Of a stretch of 64,000 nucleotides of DNA, positions 37,757 to 47,516 are shown piece after piece. Positions within the stretch are counted from its first letter, which is position 1, and every line of letters starts with the position of its first letter. The stretch is from Mycobacteroides sp. LB1. GTDB taxonomy: Bacteria; Actinomycetota; Actinomycetes; Mycobacteriales; Mycobacteriaceae. A program made the translations under genes and the position numbers. Location of the stretch: assembly GCF_013449725.1 (NCBI RefSeq), contig NZ_JACCFF010000001.1, positions 558,001 to 622,000 on the forward strand, in the 5' to 3' direction. The notes under the pieces were generated by a model, which did not search any database, was not told where the DNA came from, and saw nothing but the letters and a program-made list of their open reading frames with translations.

Positions 37757-39040
37757 ATGAGCGACCCATCTGTGGCCGGGCCGGGCCAGTCAAGTTCTGA
37801 TGACATAGTTGGGCTACCCGGCTTGCGCTTATCCGCCGCGGTAAGCGGTTGGGCGCGGCCGGAATTCGCCTCTGTTGTCAAGATGTTCGGCTGGCTATTC
37901 ACCAAGTACCGCTATGGCGGAGGCGGCTTGTGCGTATACGTTGACGGTGAACCGGCCCTGGATATCTGGGCAGGTGATGCCGCCCCGGACCGCGAATGGA
38001 CCCAAGATACTGGGCCGACAATTTTCTCAGCGTCCAAGGGCATCACGACGACAGTGATCCACCGCCTCGTCGATCGGGGGCTGCTCAGCTATGACGCGCC
38101 AGTAGCGCGGTACTGGACCGAATTCGGGGCCAACGGAAAATCATCAATCACAGTGCGGCAGCTGCTCAATCACGAGGCTGGACTGTCACGGCTTACCGGC
38201 ATTGCCTCGGCCTCTGACCTCTCGGACCATCTGGTGATGGAGAAGCGGCTCGCCGCCGCACCGGTGGACCGCTTCCATAGAAAACCGGCCTATCACGCCT
38301 TGAGCATCGGCTGGCTCCTTGCTGGTCTCGCGCGTTCGGTGACCGGTAAAGACATGCGGGAGCTGTATCGCACCGAAATCGCCGAGCCCCTAGGAGTCGA
38401 CGGGATACATCTGGGCTTCCCACCCGAGGGATCACCCACAACGCGGGCGGATATGTATCCCAACCAGGATCGACTACTGCGCCGTGAGCACGCATTACGC
38501 GCCGGGCTCTTTCTTGGCATGGGGTGGGTCATGAAAACCGTGCTCAACCACGTGCCCGGAATCCGCGGCGCCGCAGACACGATCTACGTGCCGGGATTTG
38601 TGCGATACGGACTCAACGGCGGAACAGCCGATTCTTTGCTCTACAACACCCAAGCACCAGCCATCAGCGGGGTCGCTACCGCACCGGCACTGGCCAAACT
38701 CTATGCAGCACTCGCCAGCGAGGGCAGCGTCGACGGACGACGGCTGCTCTCTCCAGAGATCACAGCTGGACTTGCGCGACCAGAGCCGGATCGCCGACTC
38801 GACCACACGCTGGGTCTTCCGCTTGGGTACCACCTCGGCTATCACTCGCTGCAGATACCCGCCTTTGGTTTCGACAGCGGGTTCGGCTTCGTCGGCGCGG
38901 GCGGTTCGACGGGCTGGGCGGATCAGAAACGCTGTATAGCAGTGGGTTTCACCACCAACCGACTCGTCCGTACCATAGCGCTCGATCAGCTGATGTTTCT
39001 CCTAATGTGGCCGAGGATCGTGCGCGCCGCCAGATCCTGA
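37757..39040 (+). CDS. beta-lactamase-fold serine hydrolase (EstB/LipE type)
   Basis: The 427-residue class-C-like serine hydrolase has the SxxK nucleophile motif at Ser91-Lys94 (FSASKGITT), a YHA motif in the YxN position (KPAYHALSIGWLLAGL), and a C-terminal GGSTGW in place of KTG. No signal peptide is evident. Family members are esterases, peptidases or lipases. It is controlled by the divergent MarR protein. Its last 39 bp overlap the convergent bluB gene. Confidence 0.88.
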   Translation: MSDPSVAGPGQSSSDDIVGLPGLRLSAAVSGWARPEFASVVKMFGWLFTKYRYGGGGLCVYVDGEPALDIWAGDAAPDREWTQDTGPTIFSASKGITTTVIHRLVDRGLLSYDAPVARYWTEFGANGKSSITVRQLLNHEAGLSRLTGIASASDLSDHLVMEKRLAAAPVDRFHRKPAYHALSIGWLLAGLARSVTGKDMRELYRTEIAEPLGVDGIHLGFPPEGSPTTRADMYPNQDRLLRREHALRAGLFLGMGWVMKTVLNHVPGIRGAADTIYVPGFVRYGLNGGTADSLLYNTQAPAISGVATAPALAKLYAALASEGSVDGRRLLSPEITAGLARPEPDRRLDHTLGLPLGYHLGYHSLQIPAFGFDSGFGFVGAGGSTGWADQKRCIAVGFTTNRLVRTIALDQLMFLLMWPRIVRAARS

Positions 39041-39664
39041 CCGTTCTCCCCCGAGGGTCCCCCAGTGCACGGCTTCCTCCAACGGGCGCCCACTGCGCCA
39101 GCCGAACCGCTCTAGATCGGGCCGCTCGGCGAACTCGCGTACCGGTCCGACACATAACCAGGCGATCGGCCGGATATGCGTCGGCGCGTTGATTAATTCG
39201 GCCAGGAACTGCTCCTCGTAAAAGGACACCCAGCCGACGCCGATCCCCTCGGTGACCGCGGCGAGCCACAGGTTCTGGATCGCAAGCACCGCAGAGAACA
39301 AACCCGCATCGGCAACGGTGTGCCGGCCCAGGATATGCGGGCCGCCACGTCCGTGGTCGTAGGTAACCACCACGCCGGTGCCGCTCTCCTGGATTCCTTC
39401 TATCTTGATGGGGTCAAAGGTGTTTCGTCGTTCCTCCGGAAGACTGTCGGCGAATCGTTCGCGCTGCGCGGAGACATGTGCCGCGAAGGCCTCCAGGGCC
39501 TCCGGCTCGCGCACCACCACGAAATCCCATGGCTGACTGTTCCCGACGCTGGGCGCGCGATGCGCCGCCTGCAGCAGCTTCATCAACGTCTCATCGTCGA
39601 CGACCTGTCCGGTGAACTCCGCGCGCACGTCCCGGCGCGTGGCGATGGCCTGATAGACGTCCAT
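39002..39664 (-). CDS. bluB: 5,6-dimethylbenzimidazole synthase, BluB-like
   Basis: The 220-residue flavin-destroying nitroreductase-fold enzyme makes the lower ligand of cobalamin from FMNH2. Motifs are ATRRDVRAEFTGQVV, AAHRAPSVGNSQPWDFVVV and the long LPEERRNTFDPIKIEGI that is typical of BluB rather than nitroreductases. The ATG overlaps the MetE-like stop by 1 bp (TGATG). The pairing with a MetE-like gene hints at a methionine/cobalamin link. Other nitroreductases remain possible but less likely. Confidence 0.85.
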   Translation of the reverse strand: MDVYQAIATRRDVRAEFTGQVVDDETLMKLLQAAHRAPSVGNSQPWDFVVVREPEALEAFAAHVSAQRERFADSLPEERRNTFDPIKIEGIQESGTGVVVTYDHGRGGPHILGRHTVADAGLFSAVLAIQNLWLAAVTEGIGVGWVSFYEEQFLAELINAPTHIRPIAWLCVGPVREFAERPDLERFGWRSGRPLEEAVHWGTLGGERSGSGGAHDPRPH

Positions 39665-40674
39665 CACAGCGCATCCGGGTCGGCATCGATGAGATCACTG
39701 ACCTTGCGCGTCAATTCAGTTGCCGTGCGCGCCCATTGGAGATCCGCACCTGCGAGCCCACATCCCGTACTGATGCCGATCCGATCGCGCAGCACCGCAC
39801 GCCCGAAGCCCAGTTTGTCGGCAAGCCCAGCGGTACTGACGGCCAGCACATCGGCCGATATCGGCACGGACGGCGCAACGGAGGGAATCACGCCGAGTAC
39901 CGCCGCCTTACCCGTGTCCAGGACCGAGGCCAGACCATCGAGAGCCTGCGCATCGGTCAGGCATGCGGCGTCCACCGCGATCCCACGAATATTGGCCCCT
40001 CGCAACAGTTCCCAGGGAGGATCGGCAGCACAACAATGGACCAGCAGTTCGCCACCCACCGCCTCAGCGCACTGGTCCAACAGCGAGGTCGCGGTGGGCA
40101 CGTCGACCGGGTGCACCGGCGAGAACATGCTGGTCCCGGACAACCTGCCCTCCAGTGCGGCGGGCAGCGACGGTTCATCAAGCTGCACCACCACGGGAAC
40201 ACCGAGCCGACGAGACAGCCTTGCTTGATGCTGAGCCAATCCCTCAGCCAGCGACGCCGCCAGGTCCCGCACCGCGCCGGAATCGGTGATCGCACGATGG
40301 CCGTTGGGTAGCTCCAGCTGCGCCGCAAGCGTTATCGGCCCGGGTCCCTGTACCTTCACCGCGCGATCGGTGCCGCGATGCCCGCCGCGCTCCCATTCCT
40401 CTTCGAGCGCATCCATGTCCTCTTCCAGGAATCCGCGCGCCCGCCGGACCACCGCGCCGGGGCGGGCGGTCGTCCGGTATCCGGTGGGTGCCAGATCGAC
40501 GGCGATATCGACCAGCAGCGCGGCGGCCCGGCCGATCAGATCGGCACCCACCCCTCGCGCCGGCAGCTCCACGATATGGGCCAGCGGAAGCTCGGCGGCC
40601 ACGATCTCGGTCACGGCACGCACCTCTAGGCCCGGCCAGGACCCGACACCCGTTCCGTTCGCCCACACATTCAC
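39664..40674 (-). CDS. MetE-like methionine synthase family protein (Rv3015c homologue)
   Basis: The 336-residue protein has the C-terminal barrel of cobalamin-independent methionine synthase and UROD-type proteins, without the N-terminal MetE half. Zinc-ligand candidates are in GGELLVHCCAADPPW and STGCGLAGAD, with a substrate glutamate in VVQLDEPSLP. It could be a methyltransferase core acting with a separate methyl donor. It sits at the position of Rv3015c and overlaps bluB by a base. Confidence 0.85.
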   Translation of the reverse strand: MNVWANGTGVGSWPGLEVRAVTEIVAAELPLAHIVELPARGVGADLIGRAAALLVDIAVDLAPTGYRTTARPGAVVRRARGFLEEDMDALEEEWERGGHRGTDRAVKVQGPGPITLAAQLELPNGHRAITDSGAVRDLAASLAEGLAQHQARLSRRLGVPVVVQLDEPSLPAALEGRLSGTSMFSPVHPVDVPTATSLLDQCAEAVGGELLVHCCAADPPWELLRGANIRGIAVDAACLTDAQALDGLASVLDTGKAAVLGVIPSVAPSVPISADVLAVSTAGLADKLGFGRAVLRDRIGISTGCGLAGADLQWARTATELTRKVSDLIDADPDAL

Positions 40675-40683
40675 GCTTAGAAC

Positions 40684-42168
40684 CTATGCGATGAGCTCCT
40701 CGATCGGCCCCTTGGCGAAGTAGACCACGAACAATGCCGCCACCACATACAGCAGCGGATGGACCGACCGGAACCTGCTCCCCTTCTCTGCCGAGGCCAC
40801 CGCAAGCACTACCCAGCTGATGAACCCCACACCGATGCCGTTGGCGATCGAGTAGGTGAAAGGCATGGTGACCACGGTCAGGAAGCTGGGCAGCGCATAG
40901 TCGAACCGGGTGAGGTCGATGCTGCGGAGCTGACCGATCATCATGGCGCCCACCACCACCAGGGCCGGTGCGGCGGCCTCCAGCGGCACTACCGAATACA
41001 GCGGGGTGAAGAACATGGCCGCCAGGAACAGCAGACCGGTGATCACGTTGGCCAGCCCGGTGCGGGCACCCTCGGCGATCCCCGACGCCGACTCGACGAA
41101 GACGGTGTTGGAGGACGAGGAAGAGACACCGCCGACTACGGCGCCCACCCCTTCGACGGTCAGCGCACGTCCGATTCCCGGCAGGGTGCCGTGTGCGTCG
41201 GCCAGACCGGCCTCCTTACCCAGGCCGGTCATGGTGCCCATCGCGTCGAAGAAGTTCGACAGCACCAACGCGAACACCAGTACCGTCGCCGACAGCACCC
41301 CCACCCGGGTGAAGGCGCCGAACAGGTCCACCTGACCGAGCAGGTTCAGATCCGGTATTCCTCCCGCGGAGGACGGCCAGTCCGGGACGGTGAGGTTCCA
41401 TCCCTTGCCATCGGTGGGCTGCGCACCGCGTTCGGTCAAGGCCTGCGCGATCATCGCCACCACGGTCATCGCCACGATGCCGATCAGCAGTCCGCCGCGA
41501 ACCTTGCGCACCACCAGGATTCCCATCAGCAGTACGCCTGCGGCGAAGATCAGGGTGGGAACGGTGGCCACTGAATTGTCGATGCCCAAACCCACCGGCA
41601 CAGTGGTGTTCGCGGCGTCGGGGATCCGCCGTACAAAACCCGCGTCGACGAAGCCGATGAATGCGATGAAGCACCCGATCCCCGCGGCGATCGCCGCCTT
41701 CAGCTCGTCGGGAATGGCGTGGAACACCGCGGTCCGAAACCCCGAGATGCCCAGCGCCACAATGATCAGACCGTCGACGATCACCAACCCCATTGCCTCG
41801 GGCCAGCTCATCTGAGATGCGAACGACACCGCGAGCAGACTGTTGATGCCCAGCCCCGCAGCGAGAGCGAACGGATAGTTCGCGATCAGTCCGAACAGGA
41901 TCGACATCACCCCGGCGGCCAGGGCGGTGACCGCCGCCACCTGACCCACCGGCAGCACATTGCCCAACACGTCAGCGTTATGCGCACGTCCCGGCTCCCC
42001 GCCGATGATGAGCGGATTGAGCACCACGATGTAGGCCATCGCGAAGAAGGTGACGATCCCGCCGCGGACTTCCCGCCCGATTGTCGACTGCCGCTCGGAG
42101 ATCCGGAAGATCCGGTCCAGGGGGCCTGAGCGCGCGGATGAGCCGCTCGCGCGAAGACCATCAGCCAT
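40684..42168 (-). CDS. NCS2 purine permease, AzgA-like
   Basis: The 494-residue polytopic transporter is of the AzgA (adenine/guanine/hypoxanthine) subgroup, with EVRGGIVTFFAMAYIVVLNP near the N-terminus, ANYPFALAAGLGINSLLAVS in helix 3 and NFFDAMGTMTGLG in helix 8. It imports purine bases by proton symport. The first 11 residues (MADGLRASGSS) come from the 27-bp repeat seen in cfp6 and the methyltransferase gene. A -10 box (42177-42182) ends 8 bp upstream, so it may be leaderless. Confidence 0.9.
   Translation of the reverse strand: MADGLRASGSSARSGPLDRIFRISERQSTIGREVRGGIVTFFAMAYIVVLNPLIIGGEPGRAHNADVLGNVLPVGQVAAVTALAAGVMSILFGLIANYPFALAAGLGINSLLAVSFASQMSWPEAMGLVIVDGLIIVALGISGFRTAVFHAIPDELKAAIAAGIGCFIAFIGFVDAGFVRRIPDAANTTVPVGLGIDNSVATVPTLIFAAGVLLMGILVVRKVRGGLLIGIVAMTVVAMIAQALTERGAQPTDGKGWNLTVPDWPSSAGGIPDLNLLGQVDLFGAFTRVGVLSATVLVFALVLSNFFDAMGTMTGLGKEAGLADAHGTLPGIGRALTVEGVGAVVGGVSSSSSNTVFVESASGIAEGARTGLANVITGLLFLAAMFFTPLYSVVPLEAAAPALVVVGAMMIGQLRSIDLTRFDYALPSFLTVVTMPFTYSIANGIGVGFISWVVLAVASAEKGSRFRSVHPLLYVVAALFVVYFAKGPIEELIA
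42136..42162 (-). repeat. 27-bp DPLRASGSS coding repeat, copy 3 (diverged)
   Basis: Codons 3-11 of the purine permease match the cfp6 repeat in 23 of 27 bases and read DGLRASGSS. One change turns the predicted hairpin loop GCAA into GCGA, which is still of GNRA type, and is silent (Ala). Confidence 0.75.
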
Positions 42169-42176
42169 AGCCGTTG

Positions 42177-42182
42177 AACGTA
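42177..42182 (-). promoter_or_regulatory. -10 box for leaderless purine permease
   Basis: TACGTT (TANNNT type) ends 8 bp before the permease ATG at 42168. The spacing suits leaderless transcription; no ribosome site is visible. Confidence 0.4.
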
Positions 42183-42291
42183 CAGGTCTTGGTTACCGGG
42201 CGCCCGCCGAAACCACCAGGGGTAAGGGACTTTCCACACCAGCTAGAGGACCTTCGTCACTAGAAGCGCGTGCAGCCACCCGGTCAGATAT

Positions 42292-42302
42292 AAGTGTCAC
42301 TT
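42292..42302. promoter_or_regulatory. candidate operator upstream of the desaturase
   Basis: AAGTG-T-CACTT is a perfect inverted repeat about 36 bp before the desaturase ATG. It overlaps a TATAAG box and is followed by GACAC, a second half-site to GTGTC. Mycobacterial desaturase genes are known to be controlled by a TetR repressor (MadR), but whether this is its site is not known. Confidence 0.4.
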
Positions 42303-42337
42303 TCAGACACAGATAACTAACCCCGAGGACCGCATTC

Positions 42338-43357
42338 ATGCCGCAGCAGGAATTCACCGACCGCGAGCTCTTACACGAGCTCGAGCCCGTGGTCGAAGCG
42401 AACATCCATCGCCACCTCGGCGTGTTCAAGGACTGGAACCCGCACGACTTCATTCCGTGGTCCGATGGCAAGAACTACAAGGCACTCGGCGGGCAGGACT
42501 GGCACCCGGAGCAGTGCAAACTCTCCGAGGTGGCCAAGGTCGCCATGATCACCAATCTGCTCACCGAGGACAACCTGCCCTCATATCACCGCGAGATCGC
42601 CATGAACTTCACCATGGACGGACCGTGGGGCACCTGGGTAAACCGCTGGACCGCCGAGGAAAATCGCCACAGCATCGCCATCCGCGACTACCTCGTCGTC
42701 ACCCGCGCGGTCGACCCGGTGGAGCTCGAGAAGCTCCGCATCGAGCAGATGACCCGCGGGTTCTCCCCCGGCCAGAACCGGCAGGGCGGCGACCACATGT
42801 TCGCCGAGAGCCTGTTCGACTCGGTGGTGTACGTGTCTTTCCAGGAGCTGGCCACCCGCGTCTCGCACCGCAACACCGGCAAGGCCTGCAATGAGCCCAT
42901 CGCCGACGAGCTCCTCAAACACATCTCCAACGACGAGAACCTGCACATGATTTTCTACCGCAACATGGTGGACGCCGGTCTTCAGATCGCGCCGAATCAG
43001 GCCGTGAAGTCCATCCACCACGTGCTCGACAACTTCACGATGCCCGGCTACACCATCCCCGGATTCCGCCGCAATGCCGTCACCATCGCCACCGGCGGCA
43101 TCTACGACCCGCAATCGCACCTCGCCGAAGTCGTGATGCCGGTACTGCGCAAGTGGCGCATCTTCGAACGCGACGACATCACCGGTGAGGGCGAGTGGTA
43201 CCGCGAAGACCTGGAGCGCATCATCGGTGACCTCCAGCAGACCTCCCAGGATTTCGAGGAGGTCAAGGCCAAGTACTTAGAGCGTCAGGCCAAGCGCGCC
43301 GAGCGCAATGCCGCCAAGGCCGACAAGGCCGACAAGGCGGCGACCACGATCGCCTGA
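42338..43357 (+). CDS. desA: acyl-ACP desaturase, DesA1-like
   Basis: The 339-residue ferritin-like diiron desaturase inserts a double bond in acyl-ACP for mycolic or unsaturated fatty acid synthesis. Both halves of the diiron site are visible: ENRH at residues 108-111 in RWTAEENRHSIAIRDYL, and DENLH in SNDENLHMIFYRN. It closely resembles mycobacterial DesA1 over its whole length; the genome may hold paralogues, so the exact number is uncertain. The C-terminus is Lys/Ala-rich. The upstream region has a palindrome. Confidence 0.92.
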   Translation: MPQQEFTDRELLHELEPVVEANIHRHLGVFKDWNPHDFIPWSDGKNYKALGGQDWHPEQCKLSEVAKVAMITNLLTEDNLPSYHREIAMNFTMDGPWGTWVNRWTAEENRHSIAIRDYLVVTRAVDPVELEKLRIEQMTRGFSPGQNRQGGDHMFAESLFDSVVYVSFQELATRVSHRNTGKACNEPIADELLKHISNDENLHMIFYRNMVDAGLQIAPNQAVKSIHHVLDNFTMPGYTIPGFRRNAVTIATGGIYDPQSHLAEVVMPVLRKWRIFERDDITGEGEWYREDLERIIGDLQQTSQDFEEVKAKYLERQAKRAERNAAKADKADKAATTIA

Positions 43358-43462
43358 CGCTCAGCTCCGACACCTCCGTAACGGCGACGTGGGCGGACGG
43401 CGATATGCCGTTCAGTACCATTGATCAGGCCATCTGCCGGCCAGCGGGGAGAAGAGGACTAC

Positions 43463-44314
43463 ATGCGCGCCTTCAGGACGCTCGGGGCGGTGATCGGCCT
43501 AGCCGCGGTGATCGCGGCCACGGTGACCGGCCCTTCGGTCGCCTCGGCCGAACCCGCAGCCGGTGCCCAGCTGGTCACCATCGGGGATTCGTTCATGGCT
43601 GCGGGTTCGACGGCCGCCGGCATCACCGGTCCCGTCGGGACCGCGTGCAACCAGGCGACGGACAATGTTGCGCACCTGGTGGCCTCCTCGTTCCCGCAGA
43701 TGACGTTCGCCGATTACTCCTGCGTGGGCGCACTCTCCACCGACGTCTACACACCATCCACACGCGGCCCGCAGAACACGGGACTGTCCCCCGCCACCAA
43801 GGTGGCGGTCGTGTCCATCGGCGGAAACGACGCCGGCTTCGAGCAGATCGCCACCGACTGCCTGTTCGCGCTCACCTGCCCGCCGGAGAAGAAGGCGCAA
43901 TTCAGTGCCAACGTGTCGTCGGTCGGCCCGAAATTGACCGGCGCGTACGCGGCGATACGCCAAGCGGCACCGAACGCCCGCGTGTTCACCGTCGGCTATC
44001 TACCGATCCTGCCCGCGAACGCCAGCGGGTGTCTCGTCGGACTGATCAACAGCCAAGAAACGATCACATTTCTCAACGGTCTGCAGCGCCAGCTGAACAG
44101 CACCATCATCGCCGAATCCGGGAAGGCGGGGTTCACCCCGATCATCCCCGAGACGGGCAGCGACCACAGCGTCTGTGCGCCCGACTATCAGCGATATGTG
44201 TCGATGACCGGTAGCGGCGCCGGTGATGAGGGAATTCCGATGCACCCCACCGCACCCGGACGCCAATACGTCGCCGAACGCGTCGCAATCGCCATGCGTT
44301 CCGCGGGCGTCTAG
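43463..44314 (+). CDS. secreted SGNH/GDSL hydrolase
   Basis: The 283-residue exported esterase or lipase has a signal peptide with core GAVIGLAAVIAATVTG and cleavage near ASA. SGNH blocks are present: GDSF with Ser43, a glycine block, GGNDAGFEQI, and the C-terminal HPTAPG with the catalytic His. Several cysteines suggest disulfides. ATG 43463 follows a GGAGAAGAGG site; an upstream open frame lacks one. It faces mnmA across 5 bp. Confidence 0.9.
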   Translation: MRAFRTLGAVIGLAAVIAATVTGPSVASAEPAAGAQLVTIGDSFMAAGSTAAGITGPVGTACNQATDNVAHLVASSFPQMTFADYSCVGALSTDVYTPSTRGPQNTGLSPATKVAVVSIGGNDAGFEQIATDCLFALTCPPEKKAQFSANVSSVGPKLTGAYAAIRQAAPNARVFTVGYLPILPANASGCLVGLINSQETITFLNGLQRQLNSTIIAESGKAGFTPIIPETGSDHSVCAPDYQRYVSMTGSGAGDEGIPMHPTAPGRQYVAERVAIAMRSAGV

Positions 44315-44319
44315 GGTCT

Positions 44320-45390
44320 CTAGCCGCGCGTAATGATGGCGCTGCCGAGCACCTCGTCGCCCTCGGCGTCCGGCCGGTACAGCACCACCGTCTGCCCGGC
44401 GGCGACACCGCGCAGGGACGTACGTAGTCGGATGTGAATCCGGTCGGCCGCAGGGTCAACCACCGCGTCGACCACCGATCCGTGTGCGCGGACCTGAACC
44501 TGGCATTCGATGGGTCCGGCCGGGATCCGACCAGATGTCCATACCACCGGCTCTCCGCCGAGCTCCCACACCTCAAGGTCCTCAACGGTTCCCACTCGTA
44601 CGGTGGCCGTCTCGGCGTCGATCGACGTGACGTATCGGGGACGGCCGTCCGCGGCGGGACCGACCAGCCCTAACCCCTTGCGCTGGCCGATGGTGAATTC
44701 GTGCACCCCGGCATGGGTGGCCAGCACACTGCCGTCTGCGTCCACCACATTCCCGCGACGTACGCCGATGCGCGCGCCGAGGAAAGCCTGGGTGTCACCG
44801 GAGGGGATGAAGCAGATGTCGTGGCTGTCGGGCTTGTTCGCAACGAGCAGACCGCGCTCCTGCGCCTCGGCCCGGATATCGCCCTTGGGGCTGTCTCCCA
44901 CCGGGAACAGAGCGCGGCTCAACTGATCTGCTGTCAGCACCCCGAGCACATAGGACTGGTCCTTGTCGTCGTCAACCGCGCGGCGCAGTCTGCCCTCTTG
45001 CAGTCGCGCGTAGTGGCCGGTGGCCACCGCATCGAAGCCCAGGGCGATGGCACGGTCGGCCAGCGCCGAGAACTTGATCTTCTCGTTGCACTTCACACAC
45101 GGATTCGGGGTGCGACCCTCGGCGTATGCCTCGACGAAGTCGTCGATGACATCTTCCTTGAATCGATCGGCGAAATCCCATACATAGAAAGGGATTTCGA
45201 GCATATCGGCGACGCGGCGCGCATCGGCGGCGTCCTCCTTGGAGCAGCATCCCCGGGATCCTGTGCGCAGGGTTCCGGGTGCGGCCGACAAAGCCAGGTG
45301 CACGCCGACCACATCGTGCCCGGCGTCCACCATGCGTGCGGCTGCCACCGAGGAATCCACTCCCCCACTCATGGCGACAAGCACTCTCAT
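44320..45390 (-). CDS. mnmA: tRNA-specific 2-thiouridylase
   Basis: The 356-residue enzyme adds sulfur to U34 of Glu, Lys and Gln tRNAs. The PP-loop [16 protein letters not shown] (5-20), the catalytic cysteine in [12 protein letters not shown], and ATGHYARL are present. ATG 45390 overlaps the cysteine desulfurase stop by 4 bp, and that enzyme is the likely sulfur donor. The longer frame to 45603 is an artefact. It corresponds to Rv3024c. Confidence 0.96.
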   Translation of the reverse strand: MRVLVAMSGGVDSSVAAARMVDAGHDVVGVHLALSAAPGTLRTGSRGCCSKEDAADARRVADMLEIPFYVWDFADRFKEDVIDDFVEAYAEGRTPNPCVKCNEKIKFSALADRAIALGFDAVATGHYARLQEGRLRRAVDDDKDQSYVLGVLTADQLSRALFPVGDSPKGDIRAEAQERGLLVANKPDSHDICFIPSGDTQAFLGARIGVRRGNVVDADGSVLATHAGVHEFTIGQRKGLGLVGPAADGRPRYVTSIDAETATVRVGTVEDLEVWELGGEPVVWTSGRIPAGPIECQVQVRAHGSVVDAVVDPAADRIHIRLRTSLRGVAAGQTVVLYRPDAEGDEVLGSAIITRG

Positions 45391-46577
45391 GATCGGCCCC
45401 CGGCGCTGGCGAGCGCGGCGGCCCGCGCACGGGGAACGGCAGCATGCAGGGCCTCGACCGCACGCTCCACATCCGAGGAAGCAGAGGTGTGACCGAAGGT
45501 GAATCGCAGCGATCCGCGCGCGACTTCGGGGTCGATACCCATTTCGATGAGCACATGGGAGGGCCGCGCGACCCCTGCCGTGCACGCCGAACCAGTTGAG
45601 CACTCAATGCCGTTGGCGTCCAACAACATCAACAGGGAGTCACCCTCGCAACCGGCGAAGGTGAAGTGCGCGTTTCCGGGCAATCGGCCACAGCCTGCCG
45701 CGCCGTTGAGAGTGGAACCCGCAATCTGGGCCAGCACCTGATCGATCAACTCGTCGCGCAGCCTCGTCAGCTCGGCGGCACGCTCGGGCAGTTCCGCGAC
45801 AGCCTCGACGAGTGCAGTCGACATCGCCACGATGGCCGCGGTGTCGGGCGTGCCGGAACGGATATCGCGTTCGTGGCCACCGCCGTGCAGCAGTGGGACA
45901 CACGCGGTTTCGCGCCGCAGCAGCAACGCACCGACGCCCATGGGGCCGCCGAACTTGTGCGCGGCCACGCTCATCGCCGAGAGCCCACTGACGGCGAAAC
46001 CGATATCGAGTTGGCCAACCGCGCCGATGGCATCGCTGTGCATGGGAATCTCGAACTCAGCCGCTATGGAAGCCAACTCGCAGATCGGATTGACGGTGCC
46101 GACCTCGTTGTTGGCCCACATCACCGTGATGAGCGCCACGTCGTCATGCTCGGCCAGCACCGCGCGCAGTGCCGCAGGCGTGACGGTGCCGTCGTCGTCC
46201 ACCGGCAGCCACGTCACCTCGGCCCCCTCGTGGTCCGCGAGCCATCGCACGGCATCGAGCACCGCATGGTGCTCGACGGCGCTGGCAATGACGCGGGTAC
46301 GGCGCGCATCGGCGTCGCGACGCGCCCAATAGATGCCTTTGATGGCGAGGTTGTCGCTCTCGGTGCCACCGGCGGTGAAGATCACCTCCGACGGTCGGGC
46401 GCCCAGGGCCGCGGCGATCGACTCGCGCGATTCCTCCACCCGACGCCGCGCATCGCGCCCCGACCCGTGCAAGGAGGCGGCGTTACCGGTCTGCGCCATG
46501 GTGGCAGCCATCGCCCCGATGGCCGTGGGGCGCATCGGGGTGGTGGCGGCGTGGTCCAGGTAAACCGATCGGGACAT
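45387..46577 (-). CDS. iscS: cysteine desulfurase (IscS/NifS type)
   Basis: The 396-residue PLP enzyme releases sulfur from cysteine for tRNA thiolation and Fe-S clusters. It starts [12 protein letters not shown], carries the PLP lysine Lys208 in [13 protein letters not shown] and the persulfide Cys332 in [13 protein letters not shown]. It is upstream of mnmA and overlaps it by 4 bp, giving a sulfur-delivery pair. It corresponds to Rv3025c. Confidence 0.95.
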   Translation of the reverse strand: MSRSVYLDHAATTPMRPTAIGAMAATMAQTGNAASLHGSGRDARRRVEESRESIAAALGARPSEVIFTAGGTESDNLAIKGIYWARRDADARRTRVIASAVEHHAVLDAVRWLADHEGAEVTWLPVDDDGTVTPAALRAVLAEHDDVALITVMWANNEVGTVNPICELASIAAEFEIPMHSDAIGAVGQLDIGFAVSGLSAMSVAAHKFGGPMGVGALLLRRETACVPLLHGGGHERDIRSGTPDTAAIVAMSTALVEAVAELPERAAELTRLRDELIDQVLAQIAGSTLNGAAGCGRLPGNAHFTFAGCEGDSLLMLLDANGIECSTGSACTAGVARPSHVLIEMGIDPEVARGSLRFTFGHTSASSDVERAVEALHAAVPRARAAALASAGGRS

Positions 46578-46655
46578 AGCGCATCCAGGATAGCTGTCAG
46601 CATTCGCGGCCAGATCCAGCGGAGACTCGATACCCCCGTCACCAGGCCCAGCGTC

Positions 46656-47516
46656 TCAGGCTGCGACGGTTTCCGGGTGCTCCGGATGGCTGTGGAACTG
46701 CGGGGCGCGGTCACCGGCCCGGACGGCGGCCTCGCAGCGGCTGGCCAGATCGCGGCGACTCTCGCCGGGCAATTGCAGCCCCGCGACCTGGATATGCGCC
46801 ACGGTCATCCGCGTGGCGGTGAGCCGCCGGATCGACGCCATCAGGGTGTCCTGGCCGATATACGCCGGAACGGTGGACAGCTCGCCGTTGAGGTCGTGGT
46901 AGGTCAGCCGCAGCGGCTGTACCGGCCGCTGGGCATCGATGGCGGCTTGGAACATCGCGGGGCGGAATGACCCATACGCGCGGCCACACCAGGTGGTGCC
47001 CTCCGGGAAGGCCACCACCGTCTGGCCGGCTTCCAGCCGGGAGGCAACGGTGTCCACCACCCGCGGCAGCGTGCGCAGATTCCCGCGCTCGATGGGAATG
47101 ACCCGCATCATGCGCGCGATGACACCCAAACCGGGCCAATCAATGAGATCCGCCCGGGCGACGAATGAACCCGGTAGTACGGCACCGATGGCGAAAACGT
47201 CGACCCAGGACACGTGACCCGCCACCACCAGGGAACCGCGGATATCGCGAATCGGCCCGCCGGAGACGGAGATCCGTACCCCGAGGCAGCGCAGCATCAA
47301 CCGGCAGTAGCCACGCTGCCAGCGCACCCGGCCCGGAAGCGGTATCCCCAGCAGCGGTGCAAGCGTCAACATCGTGATCGCCATGGCCATCCGAGTCGTC
47401 GTACGGAGGGTTCGCGTCACCCGTCCGGGCTCGTCGATGGGGTTGGCCCGCATACAGCTGTCATCGCAGGTTGCCTTCGGCAACCAGGCGTGAGCGTATT
47501 CCGGCGCCATCGTCAT
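46656..47516 (-). CDS. PlsC-type acyltransferase (Rv3026c homologue)
   Basis: The 286-residue membrane-associated 1-acyl-glycerophosphate acyltransferase-like protein has the HxxxxD motif in VVAGHVSWVDVFAIG, then FVARADLIDWPGLGVIARMM, and FPEGTTW as block III. An N-terminal hydrophobic segment (MAITMLTLAPLLGIPL) anchors it. Its ATG overlaps the GNAT gene stop by 4 bp. Together the pair resembles OlsA/OlsB of ornithine-lipid synthesis (family knowledge); the product in this organism is not known. Confidence 0.88.
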   Translation of the reverse strand: MTMAPEYAHAWLPKATCDDSCMRANPIDEPGRVTRTLRTTTRMAMAITMLTLAPLLGIPLPGRVRWQRGYCRLMLRCLGVRISVSGGPIRDIRGSLVVAGHVSWVDVFAIGAVLPGSFVARADLIDWPGLGVIARMMRVIPIERGNLRTLPRVVDTVASRLEAGQTVVAFPEGTTWCGRAYGSFRPAMFQAAIDAQRPVQPLRLTYHDLNGELSTVPAYIGQDTLMASIRRLTATRMTVAHIQVAGLQLPGESRRDLASRCEAAVRAGDRAPQFHSHPEHPETVAA

